Shown here one piece after another: positions 35,401-43,963 of a DNA stretch of 64,000 nt; positions within the stretch are counted from its first letter, which is position 1; each line of letters opens with the position of its first letter. This DNA comes from Oscillatoriaceae cyanobacterium Prado104. GTDB taxonomy: Bacteria > Cyanobacteriota > Cyanobacteriia > Cyanobacteriales > Microcoleaceae. The notes beneath the pieces were generated by a model. The model ran no database searches, was not told where the DNA came from, and saw only the letters and a list, made by a program, of their open reading frames with translations. Both the position numbers and the translations under genes were made by a program. The stretch lies in contig JALOON010000011.1 in the NCBI GenBank assembly GCA_025454405.1, positions 1-64,000 of the forward strand, given 5' to 3'.

Positions 35401-38400
35401 AACAGCCCTCGCAGCCGCCGGCGTCACCCTTGAAGAAGTAGCGGGCAAGCCGTTTCCAGAAACCCCGTGGTGGCAGATTTCCGCAGCAGCCAAGCAACAG
35501 GTACAAGAAGCGATCGTCAGGGCCGCCAACGGCGAATTAATCCGCTATGAAGTAGACGTGCTTGTTAGCAACGGTGGCGTGGCTACCATCGACTTTTCTC
35601 TCAAACCCATCACCGACGACAGCGGCAAAGTCATCCTGCTAATTCCCGAAGGGCGAGATATCAGCGATCGCAAAGCCTTAGAACGAGAACTCTCTTTGCG
35701 TCAAGCCCGCTTTGACGCCTTTTTTGCTGCCACATCGGCGGGAATGTTCATCACTGACGACCAGCTTCGCTTCATGCAGTTCAACGACAAACTTGCCGAA
35801 CTCGGAGGGCAGCCGGTTTCGGCATACATCGGCAAAACAGTATGGGAAGCCGAACCGGAAATGGCACCGATCGTCGGCCCGATGTACCAACAGGTGTTCG
35901 CTGACAACCAGCCGGTGTTAAATATCGAAACCCGCCATCCCACCAAGGCACAGCCGGATGTTTTGCGGGATTGGCTGGCTTCTTACTTTCCCCTGCCTGG
36001 AGAGGACGGCAAACCGATCGGCATCGGCGGTTTCATTTTGGAAGTGACCGATCGCAGAAATTTAGAACGAGAACTCGCTTTGCGTCAAGCCCGCTTTGAT
36101 GCCTTTTTCGCAGCAGCCCCGGCCTTAATGTGCATCTTGGACGATCGGTTGCAATTCGTGCAAGTCAACGAAAATTTAGCTGAAACTAACGGACCCTCGG
36201 CGGCAGAACACCTCGGCAAAACAGTTGTCGAAATAGCACCGGAAATAGCACCGACTTTAGAGCCCTTATTGCAACAAGTTCTTGCCCAAAACCAACCGAT
36301 TTTGAACGTAGAAATATCCGGTTCAACTTCCCAACAACCTGGCATCATGCGGGATTGGCTGGCGTCTTATTTTCCTTTACCGGGAACTGACGGCAAACCA
36401 ATGGGCGTCGGGGGAGTAGCAGTAGAGATTACCGATCGCAAAAAAGCAGAAGCAGAGCGCGATCGATTTTTCACACTCTCTCTCGACTTGCTGTGCATCG
36501 CCGATTTTGAAGGCAAATTCAAGCGCGTCAATCCCGCTTGGGCAACAACCCTCGGCTACACAGTAGAGGAAATGGAAAACCAAGCTTTTCTCGATTTCGT
36601 GCATCCCGAAGACCGCGAAAAAACCGTAGCTGAAGCGGCAATAATAGCTGAGGGCGTTGAAACAATGGCTTTTGAAAATCGCTACCGGTGCAAAGATGGT
36701 TCCTACAAATGGCTGTCATGGAAATCGCGACCGCTGCTAGAAGAAAAACTCATGTATGCAGTTGCTCGCGACATTACCGACAGCAAACATACAATTAGTC
36801 AATTGCAAGAAACAAGTTCGCAATTAGCCAGATCCGAAGACGAACTGCGCCAGCAAAGCACTCTCTTACAATTGCTGATTAACAACATGACCGACGGCGT
36901 AATTGCTGCTGACGAAAATGGCAATATTTTCTTGTTCAATCCCGCTGCTGAAACTATGTTTAACTTGGGTTTGACAGATGGTCCTCCCGATGAATGGTCA
37001 GCAAAATACGGATTGTTTTTGCCAGATACCGTCACTACTTATCCCGCAAACGACTTGCCTTTAGCGCGCGCGATTCGAGGAGAATCAGCAGACGGTGTAG
37101 AGATGTTTGTCCGGCACGCAGCCAAACCGGATGGCTTGTGGGCGAAAATTAGTGGCAGGCCCCTCAAAGACGAAACGGGGGCGCTCAAAGGTGGTGTAAT
37201 TGTTTGTCGCAACGTCACTGAAGAGAGAGCTTCGCAACAGCGGATGCAGCAGTTAGCTGAGGCACAGGAACGCTTGCTGCAAGAACTCAAAACCCGGCAA
37301 AATGCCCTCGATGAATCTGCGATCGTCAGCGAAACAGACCTCAAAGGCACGATTACCTACGTCAATGAAAGATTCAGTCAAATATCCGGTTACACAATGG
37401 GAGAACTGCTGCATCGCGACCACGGCATCGTCAATTCCGGCTACCATTCCAAACCATTTTTTCAAGAAATGTGGCTGACAATTTCTCGCGGTTTGGTGTG
37501 GAAAGGGGAAATCAGAAACAGGCGCAAAGATGGCTCTTTTTACTGGGTGGATTCGACGATCGCGCCGATTTTTGACACCAGCGGTACGATCGTTAAATAC
37601 ATCGCCATCCGCTTTGACATTACCGAACGCAAAGAGGCAGAAGAACGGCTGGAAAAATTGGCAGCAGAACGCAAAGCTGAAGCTGATTCGCTGACGCAGC
37701 AAGTTCTCAAATTGTTGGGAGAAATTAAAGGTGCGGCTCAAGGCGATTTAACTGTTAGGGCGGAAGTTACTAACGATGTTTTAGGTGCGGTTGCCGATTC
37801 TTTTAACTTCTTGGTCGGCTCGTTGCGGAAGGTAGTAACTGGCATTCAAAATTTGGCAGAACAGGTAACATCTGCCACGGGCGAATCGATTAACAATACC
37901 AGCGAACTTACCCAACAAGCAGAAGTTCAAGCAACAAAAATATCTTCGATCGTGCGCGAAATCGAGCGAATTGTGAATTCGATCCGCGACGTGCGAGATG
38001 TGTCGGTGCGGGCTGAAGCTGTTGCCCAGCAGTCTTCTCACACGGCAGAAGCAGGCGGGGTGGCGGTCGATCGAGCTGTCGAAGGCATCAACGAATTGCG
38101 GCAGACGATCGCTTCTACTTCTAAAATGATGAAGCGTTTGGGCGAGTCTTCGCAACAAATTGGCAAGATTGTAACTTCGATTTCTCAACTTGCTTCCCAA
38201 ACCAATTTGTTAGCTCTCAATGCTACTATTGAAGCAGCGCGGGCCGGCGAACAAGGTTTGGGTTTTGCAGTGGTTGCTGAAGAAGTGCGGAAACTGGCAG
38301 AAAGATCCGCAGGCGCTACTGAAGAAATCTCAGAAATTGTCGGTACAATTCAAGAAGAAATTAGCCGGGTGATGAAGGCAATGGAAGCGGGAACCCAGGA

Positions 38401-38674
38401 AGTTGTCGAAGGTACGAAGCTCGCTAACGAAGCTAAAACTCACTTGAATGCGATTATCGAAGTGAGCCGAGAAATGAATTCTTTGGTGCAGAACATTACG
38501 AGGGCGGCTGCCAAACAAACTGTTTCTGCTGAGGAAATTTCTAGCAATATGCAACAAGTAAATGAGATTGCCACTACGACCTCACAAAAAGGTTCCGATG
38601 TCAAGGCTTCTTTGGAGGATTTGTCCGGTTCTGTTGACAAGTTGCAAAAGTCAGTTGCTAATTTTCGATCGTAA
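32489..38674 (+). CDS. Giant chemoreceptor: ETR1-like membrane module, ~12 PAS, HAMP-like, MCP domain
   Basis: 2061 residues. Residues 20-110: three hydrophobic helices resembling the ethylene-receptor membrane domain, with Tyr36 and a CxxxH (Cys69, His73) at ETR1-like spacing but Asn29 where ETR1 has Asp. From ~135 to ~1710 about 12 PAS units follow, many with PAC ends of the RDIT type; PAS at ~1070-1190 and ~1195-1320 are a recent tandem duplication (RQARFDAFFAA, RDWLASYFPLPG in both). A coiled coil lies at ~265-305. At ~1735-1790 a HAMP-like segment, then the MCP signalling hairpin with SQTNLLALNATIEAARAGEQG. It should signal through CheW/CheA to taxis. Confidence 0.9.
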   Translation: MKLLYCLLATTYTLTLPDFSQPLVAGLANSIICICYFGIALLISLGLWRNRQAGFDTFATVTALIFWSCAFGHSGHAAEYLGLPHSPIWQTAADCITVFPAIAFLRLSNRYELLVGSTQILNSKKATEQALSQTTQRFQAIFDRAFQFITLLQPDGTLIEANQTALELGDLQASEVLGLKFWQAPWWASSTTQQQRIKANIKQATAGKFVREEYEITGANNQIRVIDLSFKPLFDAAGEVFQILAEGRDITSRKQTEAAYHQLTAELEQRVNERTEQISQANAQLQQEIRDRTAAEQKFKASEQFLNNILNAIPDPIYVKDEQHRWLTLNDAFCQYIGRSREELIGKSYRDFLPRQEADAYREKDELIFSTNSSSETQESITDASGNTRFFAAKKSTFISASGSKILVSAIREITQRVRVEEQLRHTLTQVEDSQNLLRAVIDATPDLIFVKDQNFRYTLVNTGFTTAFGKTAAEIIGKDDVEIGIPPEQIFGTLHTQSGRPRPGFRADDAAALGGQVIHNPNDTANLADGKEHTFDTQKSPLKDATGNIIGLLGFCRDITERRASEQQLLRLKAILEATTDWVGMADSQQRSIYLNRAARQMLRVGENSDLAGISISDVTSPKSIDTITNVGIPAACRDGVWSGETIWQTLDGEEIPVSQVIIAHKSDNGEVEFLSTIARNITSRKRTEQALRQNLQMLDLASDALIIRSVDGTIDFWNQGAEKMYGWTKQEAVGKCTHTLFTTTFPQPLETIMALLEERDYWEGELIHTTNYNTTITVFSRWTLQRDERGNPKAILETNNDITARKQAEIENQRLISIVESTSDFIGMSTMEGEAFYVNSAGMKLVGIQSIQDAKSLSVLEYLMPEDIEQFTEEIIPAVRESGSWQGEFRFKHFVTGESIPVDYSVFTVKHPETNEPIGLAAVSRDIRERKRGEQLLRDRERLFRAIFDQSFQFIGLLKPDGTVLQANQTALAAAGVTLEEVAGKPFPETPWWQISAAAKQQVQEAIVRAANGELIRYEVDVLVSNGGVATIDFSLKPITDDSGKVILLIPEGRDISDRKALERELSLRQARFDAFFAATSAGMFITDDQLRFMQFNDKLAELGGQPVSAYIGKTVWEAEPEMAPIVGPMYQQVFADNQPVLNIETRHPTKAQPDVLRDWLASYFPLPGEDGKPIGIGGFILEVTDRRNLERELALRQARFDAFFAAAPALMCILDDRLQFVQVNENLAETNGPSAAEHLGKTVVEIAPEIAPTLEPLLQQVLAQNQPILNVEISGSTSQQPGIMRDWLASYFPLPGTDGKPMGVGGVAVEITDRKKAEAERDRFFTLSLDLLCIADFEGKFKRVNPAWATTLGYTVEEMENQAFLDFVHPEDREKTVAEAAIIAEGVETMAFENRYRCKDGSYKWLSWKSRPLLEEKLMYAVARDITDSKHTISQLQETSSQLARSEDELRQQSTLLQLLINNMTDGVIAADENGNIFLFNPAAETMFNLGLTDGPPDEWSAKYGLFLPDTVTTYPANDLPLARAIRGESADGVEMFVRHAAKPDGLWAKISGRPLKDETGALKGGVIVCRNVTEERASQQRMQQLAEAQERLLQELKTRQNALDESAIVSETDLKGTITYVNERFSQISGYTMGELLHRDHGIVNSGYHSKPFFQEMWLTISRGLVWKGEIRNRRKDGSFYWVDSTIAPIFDTSGTIVKYIAIRFDITERKEAEERLEKLAAERKAEADSLTQQVLKLLGEIKGAAQGDLTVRAEVTNDVLGAVADSFNFLVGSLRKVVTGIQNLAEQVTSATGESINNTSELTQQAEVQATKISSIVREIERIVNSIRDVRDVSVRAEAVAQQSSHTAEAGGVAVDRAVEGINELRQTIASTSKMMKRLGESSQQIGKIVTSISQLASQTNLLALNATIEAARAGEQGLGFAVVAEEVRKLAERSAGATEEISEIVGTIQEEISRVMKAMEAGTQEVVEGTKLANEAKTHLNAIIEVSREMNSLVQNITRAAAKQTVSAEEISSNMQQVNEIATTTSQKGSDVKASLEDLSGSVDKLQKSVANFRS

Positions 38675-38810
38675 ATGAAGGAAGAAGGAAGAGTTGATAG
38701 TTGATAGTTGAAAATTAGGTAACTGGGAATTGGGGATTGGGAATTGGGCTCTCGCGTGGCTCTAGGATTGGGAATTCTCCCACTCTCCTTCTCTCTCCAT
38801 TTCCCCTCTA

Positions 38811-39206
38811 TTATTTGCCAAAACGTGCTAGGATAATTCCCAATTGAACGGCGATTACTCCGAGTACGGCACTGCCCGACCAGTACAAAAAAGCTAAAGT
38901 ATAAGAGCGATCGCGCAGCAAAATGCTTGTCTCTAAACCGTAAGTTGAAAAAGTAGTATAAGCTCCTAAAAAGCCTGTTGTTACCATCAGTCGCAGTTCC
39001 AGTGGAACGGGCACGCGCTCCAGGGCGAGGGTGATAAAAAATCCCATAGCCAAACAGCCGGTAACGTTAATAAAAAAAGTTCCGTAGGGAAAAGCCGTAC
39101 TAAAGCGATTCGCAAACCATAACGTGATATAATATCGGCTCAAAGCTCCCGCGATCGCGCCTAAACTAATCGCGATCGGCAACCGGAGATTCGGATCTTG
39201 CAGCAT
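38811..39206 (-). CDS. crcB: Fluoride channel CrcB/Fluc
   Basis: 131 residues from ATG 39204-39206; a 10-residue upstream extension comes from a CAGTTGA repeat and is left out. Four membrane helices with the family motifs [26 protein letters not shown] and [15 protein letters not shown] (the polar track of the Fluc pore). Dimers let fluoride leave the cell. Single-gene unit; no fluoride riboswitch was recognised upstream. Confidence 0.93.
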   Translation of the reverse strand: MLQDPNLRLPIAISLGAIAGALSRYYITLWFANRFSTAFPYGTFFINVTGCLAMGFFITLALERVPVPLELRLMVTTGFLGAYTTFSTYGLETSILLRDRSYTLAFLYWSGSAVLGVIAVQLGIILARFGK

Positions 39207-39369
39207 AAATTTTAGTGGATAGTTGACAGTTGACAAAAGTGCCTGCGTCAGAGCTCGCGAATTGCATCATTAGTGCGATCGGACCGATAGTATTGTAGGA
39301 TGAAATGGACGATCGATCGGGCCGATCGTACTGAAAACTTGCACTTAAAACTTATAAAGGGTGTTTGTA

Positions 39370-39999
39370 ATGAAACTGATACTGGCAGGAGTAGACGGCG
39401 ACTTAGTTCGAGCTTGGGAAAATACCTGCGGCAATATGGAAAATGTAACAGTACATGCCGGCTCGATTTTCGAGGTCAAATGCGATGCGATCGTCAGTCC
39501 GGCAAACAGTTACGGCTTTATGGACGGCGGCCTCGATTTGGCAATTTCAGAATTTTTTGGCTGGCACGTTCAAGAACGCTTGCAAAAACTGATTCAGACT
39601 CGCCATCACGGCGAATTGCTAGTTGGAAATGCAGAAGTTGTAGACACCGACCATGCAGAAATTCCCTACTTAATATCTGCCCCGACGATGCGCGTTCCAG
39701 CAATTTTAAAAGAAACAGTAAATGTCTATCTAGCAACGCGGGCAGTTTTAATTTTAGTAAAATTTGGCACTCTCCCGGACGGAACTCCCGTAAAACACAT
39801 CATCGAAACTGTAGCTATTCCGGGAATGGGTACAGGAGTAGGCAAAGTGCCTCCCGATATCTGCGCCCATCAAATGAAAGTGGCGATCGAAGATATCCTG
39901 CTGTCTCAGTATGAATTTCCTCAATCTTGGCTGCACGCTCAAAGGTGCCACCAGCTTTTATATTCGAGTGATGTTCGAGACTTGCAACAGGAAAATTGA
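39370..39999 (+). CDS. Macro-domain protein
   Basis: 209 residues from ATG 39370 (a GTG nine bases upstream is less likely; a GGG-type site fits the ATG). The macro fold is shown by VHAGSIFEVKCDAIVSPANS near 29-48, GFMDGGLDLAIS with the ligand-binding loop, LVGNAEVVDTDHAEIPYLISAPTM, and AIPGMGTGVGKVPPDICAHQM near 155. Macro domains bind ADP-ribose or related nucleotides and some remove ADP-ribose from targets. This subgroup is often annotated as phage tail-like or Appr-1''-p processing; the substrate is unknown. Stands alone. Confidence 0.85.
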   Translation: MKLILAGVDGDLVRAWENTCGNMENVTVHAGSIFEVKCDAIVSPANSYGFMDGGLDLAISEFFGWHVQERLQKLIQTRHHGELLVGNAEVVDTDHAEIPYLISAPTMRVPAILKETVNVYLATRAVLILVKFGTLPDGTPVKHIIETVAIPGMGTGVGKVPPDICAHQMKVAIEDILLSQYEFPQSWLHAQRCHQLLYSSDVRDLQQEN

Positions 40000-40475
40000 C
40001 AGCTTCGATCCCCCCTAGCCCCCCTTAAGAAGGGGGGGACAAGAGTGTTTTCAAAGTCTCCCTTTTTAAGAAAGATTTAGGGAGATCTAAACAGAGTGAT
40101 TCTTCAAGTCCCCCTTTTTAAGGGGGATTTAAACATCGATACCAAACTATTAGGTGCGTTAAACCTGAGATCTTGCACCATTACCAATAAGACTGTAGGG
40201 TCCGGCGTGGTAATCGAATAACGAGTGAAGCATATTCGATTACCACCTTGAAAGGGTTCGCCAACAGCTTTAAACGAAGCAGATAGGTTAAATAAACCCG
40301 CCCCAATCCCACGAAAAATGCCTAATTGACTGCAGGAGCAAGATGTACGCTAAACCGTACCTGCAAATAGGCGGTCTCCTACACACGAGCTAGGATTCAA
40401 GAGATACAATGTAAATAACTATAGAATGCAGGTAGAGATTGTTAGTTAAGCTGCGAATTTTCAGGAGAAATTCCC
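40000..40475. repeat. Spacer with C/G hairpins and a perfect 14-bp inverted repeat
   Basis: CCCCCCTTAAGAAGGGGGG at about 40013-40038 and CCCCCTTTTTAAGGGGGATTTA at about 40111-40132 are the common cyanobacterial C-rich repeat; GTGGTAATCGAATA (40207-40220) pairs with TATTCGATTACCAC (40233-40246); 40254-40320 looks like part of the element at 62521-62695. No gene is supported. Confidence 0.7.
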
Positions 40476-41333
40476 ATGAATCAAATTAAAACTGCTGCTT
40501 TGTTAGGCTTATTAAGCGCGCTGTTAATTACTGTTAGTTATTGGGTAATTGGCGGTACTGGCGGCGCAATTATCGGTATTGGTTTGGCCGCCGCGATGAA
40601 TTTGGGTTCTTGGTATTATTCCGATAAAATTGCGCTGGCGGCTTACGGGGCTAGAGCAGTAACTGCCAACCAAGTTCCCGGACTTTATAGAATGGTAGAA
40701 AGACTCTCGCAGCGCGCTAATTTACCGATGCCGGGAGTTTACATTATTCCTACTAATGCTGCTAACGCTTTTGCTACGGGGCGCGATCCGGAACACGCTG
40801 CAGTTGCCGTTACTGAAGGCATTATGAATATCCTCTCGGAGGAAGAACTCGAAGGTGTCATCGCCCACGAGCTCAGCCACATCAACAACCGCGACACGCT
40901 GACGCAAGCGGTGGCTGCGACGGTAGCGGGGGCGATTTCCTGGTTGGCGCAAATGGCGAGTTACAGTATGTGGTTTAGTGGAGGTAGGGACGATCGCGGA
41001 TCGAATCCCGTGGGTTTGTTGTTGACGATTATCCTCGCACCGGTGGCTGCTTCGGTGATTCAGCTAGCGATTTCGCGCACGCGGGAGTTTTCGGCGGATG
41101 CGGGCGCTGCTAGGCTGACTGGCAACCCGCGGGCGTTGGCGAGTGCCCTGCAACGCTTGGAAAGCAGCGCGCGACAAATGCCTCTAGATGGCAATCCGGC
41201 TTTTGCACCGTTGCTAATCGTGAATTCGTCTGCTGGAGATTGGTTTAGAAGCTTGTTTTCTACTCACCCGAGTACCGCAGCGCGGATTCAAAATTTGATG
41301 AAACTGGAACAAGAATTGCCCAGTTCTTATTAA
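40476..41333 (+). CDS. htpX: HtpX-type M48 zinc metalloprotease
   Basis: 285 residues: two N-terminal membrane helices (about 6-45), the HExxH motif HELSH at 131-135 within GVIAHELSHINNRDTL, two more hydrophobic segments at ~142-160 and ~176-196, and the third zinc ligand in SRTREFSADAGAARL near 206. HtpX cuts damaged membrane proteins at the cytoplasmic side. An AGGAG site precedes the ATG. Followed by the helical repeat gene at 41472 after a CAGTTGA array, on the same strand. Confidence 0.93.
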   Translation: MNQIKTAALLGLLSALLITVSYWVIGGTGGAIIGIGLAAAMNLGSWYYSDKIALAAYGARAVTANQVPGLYRMVERLSQRANLPMPGVYIIPTNAANAFATGRDPEHAAVAVTEGIMNILSEEELEGVIAHELSHINNRDTLTQAVAATVAGAISWLAQMASYSMWFSGGRDDRGSNPVGLLLTIILAPVAASVIQLAISRTREFSADAGAARLTGNPRALASALQRLESSARQMPLDGNPAFAPLLIVNSSAGDWFRSLFSTHPSTAARIQNLMKLEQELPSSY

Positions 41334-41334
41334 A

Positions 41335-41385
41335 CAGTTGACAGTTGATAGTTGACAGTTGACAGTTGACAGTTGATAGTTGGCA
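41335..41385. repeat. CAGTTGA heptamer array
   Basis: About seven units of ACAGTTG/ATAGTTG in tandem immediately after the htpX stop. STRR-type spacer sequence. Confidence 0.8.
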
Positions 41386-41471
41386 GCAAAAAGATTTTCC
41401 TAAAAACTGGGTTGTTGGCGCAAGTCTTAATCAGACAAGAAAATGATGTTTGTAATTCAGGAGACATCGAT

Positions 41472-42077
41472 ATGACGACAGATCCAAATTTGACTCCGGA
41501 ACCGATCGCAGAAGCAACTCCCGAAACGACAGCGATTGTTAAAAAAGAGATGCCCAATGCTTCGGAAGAGACAGTTAAAGAAACGGCGGCGCTGTTTGAC
41601 GCAATTAAAAAACGCGCGACTGCAGAGATGCAAGCAGCGGGGGAAATTACCCGAGAAGCTTATTTGAATGCTGTAAAGAAAGCGCAAGCAGCGTTCGCCC
41701 AAAATAAATCGATCGCCCAAGATAAAATGCACTCTGCGGTTGATTTGCTGCAAAAGGAAAGTGAGAAGAATTGGCTGGTAGTTGACGCGATTAAAACGCG
41801 GGCGCAAGCGCAAATCCAAGAGGCGGGGGAAGTCAGCCGCGAAGCTTATTTGAAAGCAGTGCGCCAAGCGCGAGAAGCTGTAGAAAAAAATAAGTTAGTC
41901 GAGCGAGATCGCGTGGAACAAGCTGTCGATCAAATTCACAAGCAAGCTGATAAGAATTGGCACGTTATTGTGGGAGAAATTGAATCGATCGGCACTCGCT
42001 TGAAAGAGACTGCTACCTCTGCTTGGAGCAAGCTGACGGCGTTTGTTGAAAAAGCGCGCGATCGGGATAATTCTTAA
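41472..42077 (+). CDS. Helical protein with an internal duplication, unknown function
   Basis: 201 residues from ATG 41472, which has an AGGAG site 8 bases upstream; a longer frame from 41373 would start inside a repeat array. After an acidic, Thr/Pro-rich N-terminus (~35 residues), two ~62-residue copies follow: DAIKKRATAEMQAAGEITRE...SEKNWLVV and DAIKTRAQAQIQEAGEVSRE...ADKNWHVI, both with REAYL and KNW at equal positions. The copies look like amphipathic helices; no membrane segment or signal. I do not recognise the family; structural or membrane-surface roles are conceivable. Confidence 0.75.
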   Translation: MTTDPNLTPEPIAEATPETTAIVKKEMPNASEETVKETAALFDAIKKRATAEMQAAGEITREAYLNAVKKAQAAFAQNKSIAQDKMHSAVDLLQKESEKNWLVVDAIKTRAQAQIQEAGEVSREAYLKAVRQAREAVEKNKLVERDRVEQAVDQIHKQADKNWHVIVGEIESIGTRLKETATSAWSKLTAFVEKARDRDNS

Positions 42078-42100
42078 ACAGTTGACAGTTGGAAATAGGG

Positions 42101-42139
42101 AATTGGGAATTGGGAATTGGGAATTGGGAATTGGGAATT
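42101..42139. repeat. AATTGGG heptamer array
   Basis: Five and a half units of GGGAATT, same type as 2808-2855. The 42078-42532 spacer further holds the double-hairpin repeat and a CCCCCCTCTCCCC tract at 42391-42421; no gene is supported. Confidence 0.85.
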
Positions 42140-42169
42140 CTTCCCCTTTCCTGCCGCGAGATTCAACCC

Positions 42170-42234
42170 GCATTCCAGCAGTCCGGCAGGGGTTTAAACC
42201 CCTGCCTCATAGCGAAAGTCGGTTAAAACCGACT
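42170..42234. repeat. Double-hairpin repeat, copy A
   Basis: Hairpin 1 GGCAGGGG-TTTAAA-CCCCTGCC, linker TCATAGCGAA, hairpin 2 AGTCGGTT-AA-AACCGACT, preceded by CATTCCAGCAGTCC. Inverted copy at 50085-50149 differs at about two of 65 positions; a diverged copy is at 29487-29537. Confidence 0.9.
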
Positions 42235-42532
42235 GGGGATTTGAGATTTGAGATTTATTGATTTGAGATGGGAAATTTGAGATTTTAAATTGGGTATTAA
42301 GTAAAGTGGTTTATTTAATTAGCTATTCAGTCCTCTTTGAGAGCATCCCACGGGCGCGGAACACCCGTTATGAATCACAGAAACCCTTTCTCCCCCTCCC
42401 CCCCTCTTCCCCTCTCCCCCTCGGTGTCGGACTGTGGAACTGTCGAACAATCGATCGACCGCCTCTCAAAAATACCTATAAAACATCAACCAATTTCCAG
42501 CATCAACTATCAACTATCAACTATCAACTATC

Positions 42533-43498
42533 ATGGAAATTATCGCAATTTTAGCAACGGCGATCGCCACTTCAACGCCTTTAATTTTTGCCTGCATCGG
42601 CGAAACAATTACCGAACGCGCCGGCATTATCAACCTGTCCGCCGAAGGTACAATGCTAATGGGGGCAATGGCAGGATTTGCTGTAGCCAAATACACCAAC
42701 AATCTATTATTGGGATTTTTAGCAGCGGCAATTGTCGGCGCATTAATTGCTTTAATTGTTGCTTTTGGCAGCATTACTCTCAAACAATCTCAAGTCGCGA
42801 TCGGCTTTGTGTTAGCTTTATTGTTCTCCGATTTGTCGTCATTTTTGGGCAACCCAGTCGTGCGAGTTCCCGGCCCGACAGTTCCAAGTTTTAAGCTGCC
42901 ACTGTTGCAGGATATTCCAATTTTAGGACAACTATTTTTTCAAAGCGATTTGTTAGTTTATACGAGTTATGTTTTAATTGCCTTTACTTGGTTTTATTTT
43001 TACCGCACCAAACAAGGTTTGTTGTTGAGAGCGATCGGCGAACAACCTGCTGCTGCTTTTGCTAGGGGTACAAATGTTGTCTGGCTGCGCTATTTTTACA
43101 CGCTATTGGGCGGCGCTTTAATTGGAATTGGCGGTGCAGCTTTTTCCCTCGATTTTAAAGCGGGTTGGAGTCACAGACACACCGCAGGTTACGGTTGGAT
43201 AGCTTTAGCAATTGTAATTTTTGGCGGCTGGAATCCTTTGCGGGTAGCGTTGGGAGCTTATTTATTTGGCATATTGCAATCTCTGGCAAGCGTCGCGCAA
43301 AGTGCAATTCCTGACGTGCCGACACAGGTATTTGCAGTTGCTCCTTTTGCGTTGATGATCTTAGTATTGGTTTTAACTTCCAGCGATTTATTAGAACGAA
43401 TTTTGATGCCGCTGCCGCCTGTATGGAAACGGGCGATCGGGCAAACAATTAACATTTCGCCGCCCGCAGCTTTAGGGAAAACATTTGAACAAGATTAG
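42533..43498 (+). CDS. BMP/nucleoside-type ABC transporter permease
   Basis: 321 residues with about eight membrane helices and the BPD_transp_2 pattern: FACIGETITERAGIINLSAEGTMLMGA near the N-terminus, GITL-like GSITLKQSQVAIGFVLALL, RTKQGLLLRAIGEQPAAAFARG (the cytoplasmic coupling loop) and GGALIGIGGAAFSLDF. It matches the YufQ-like half of nucleoside importers. The other permease and the ATPase are not adjacent; the BMP binding protein at 16927-18192 is the likely partner family. Transcribed alone after a repeat-rich spacer. Confidence 0.88.
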   Translation: MEIIAILATAIATSTPLIFACIGETITERAGIINLSAEGTMLMGAMAGFAVAKYTNNLLLGFLAAAIVGALIALIVAFGSITLKQSQVAIGFVLALLFSDLSSFLGNPVVRVPGPTVPSFKLPLLQDIPILGQLFFQSDLLVYTSYVLIAFTWFYFYRTKQGLLLRAIGEQPAAAFARGTNVVWLRYFYTLLGGALIGIGGAAFSLDFKAGWSHRHTAGYGWIALAIVIFGGWNPLRVALGAYLFGILQSLASVAQSAIPDVPTQVFAVAPFALMILVLVLTSSDLLERILMPLPPVWKRAIGQTINISPPAALGKTFEQD

Positions 43499-43614
43499 CG
43501 TTGCGAATGATAAGCTATATTAGACCCTATAAGGCTTCTCAAAGCTATACCTTACCAAGTGCGACAATTTCTTAGCTGAATTGAAGAATACTCACTGACT
43601 TTTGAGGATGCAGA

Positions 43615-43833
43615 ATGAAAGACTATCATATCAATATTTTCTACAGCGAAGAAGAGGAGGGCTATATTGCCGATATTCCAGATCTGAAGTATTGTTCGGC
43701 AGTGGGTGCTACGGTTGAAGAAGCTGTTCGCGAAGTGCTGAATGCAAAGGTAGCTTGGCTGGAAGCTGCTAAATCGGAAGGCAAACCTATTCCCCAACCC
43801 ACGTACCGCCCTGCAATTTATCAAATTAATTAA
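43615..43833 (+). CDS. HicB-type antitoxin-like protein without a toxin partner
   Basis: 72 residues forming only the HicB partial RNase H-like fold: YHINIFYSEEEEGYIADIPDL, then CSAVGATVEEAVREVLNAKVAWLEAAKSEGKPIPQP. HicB proteins bind and silence the HicA mRNA interferase. No HicA (about 60-80 residues with a conserved His) is seen on either side, and the usual C-terminal DNA-binding domain is missing, as in many stand-alone cyanobacterial copies. ATG follows GAGGATGCAGA. Confidence 0.85.
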   Translation: MKDYHINIFYSEEEEGYIADIPDLKYCSAVGATVEEAVREVLNAKVAWLEAAKSEGKPIPQPTYRPAIYQIN

Positions 43834-43963
43834 TACTGCTTTTCAGGTAACCCAGGCGGCTATCGTTAGTGGATGAGCGATCGAACTGTCAAGATTTAGC
43901 CGTATGATTGAAATAACTTTTACGGCAAATCTTTGTTCTATCTAGATTTTACTGAGGATAATT

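Noticed and set aside
37253-37741. 162-codon minus-strand frame inside the chemoreceptor gene
   Set aside because: Antisense to PAS12 and the HAMP-like region; Phe/Cys-rich shadow text.
39300-39914. 204-codon plus-strand frame overlapping the macro-domain gene
   Set aside because: Different frame, very rich in Arg and Ser, as expected from a shifted read of the real gene.
41373-41471. Longer N-terminus for the duplicated helical protein
   Set aside because: Would begin in the CAGTTGA array and lacks a ribosome site, while ATG 41472 has a good AGGAG.
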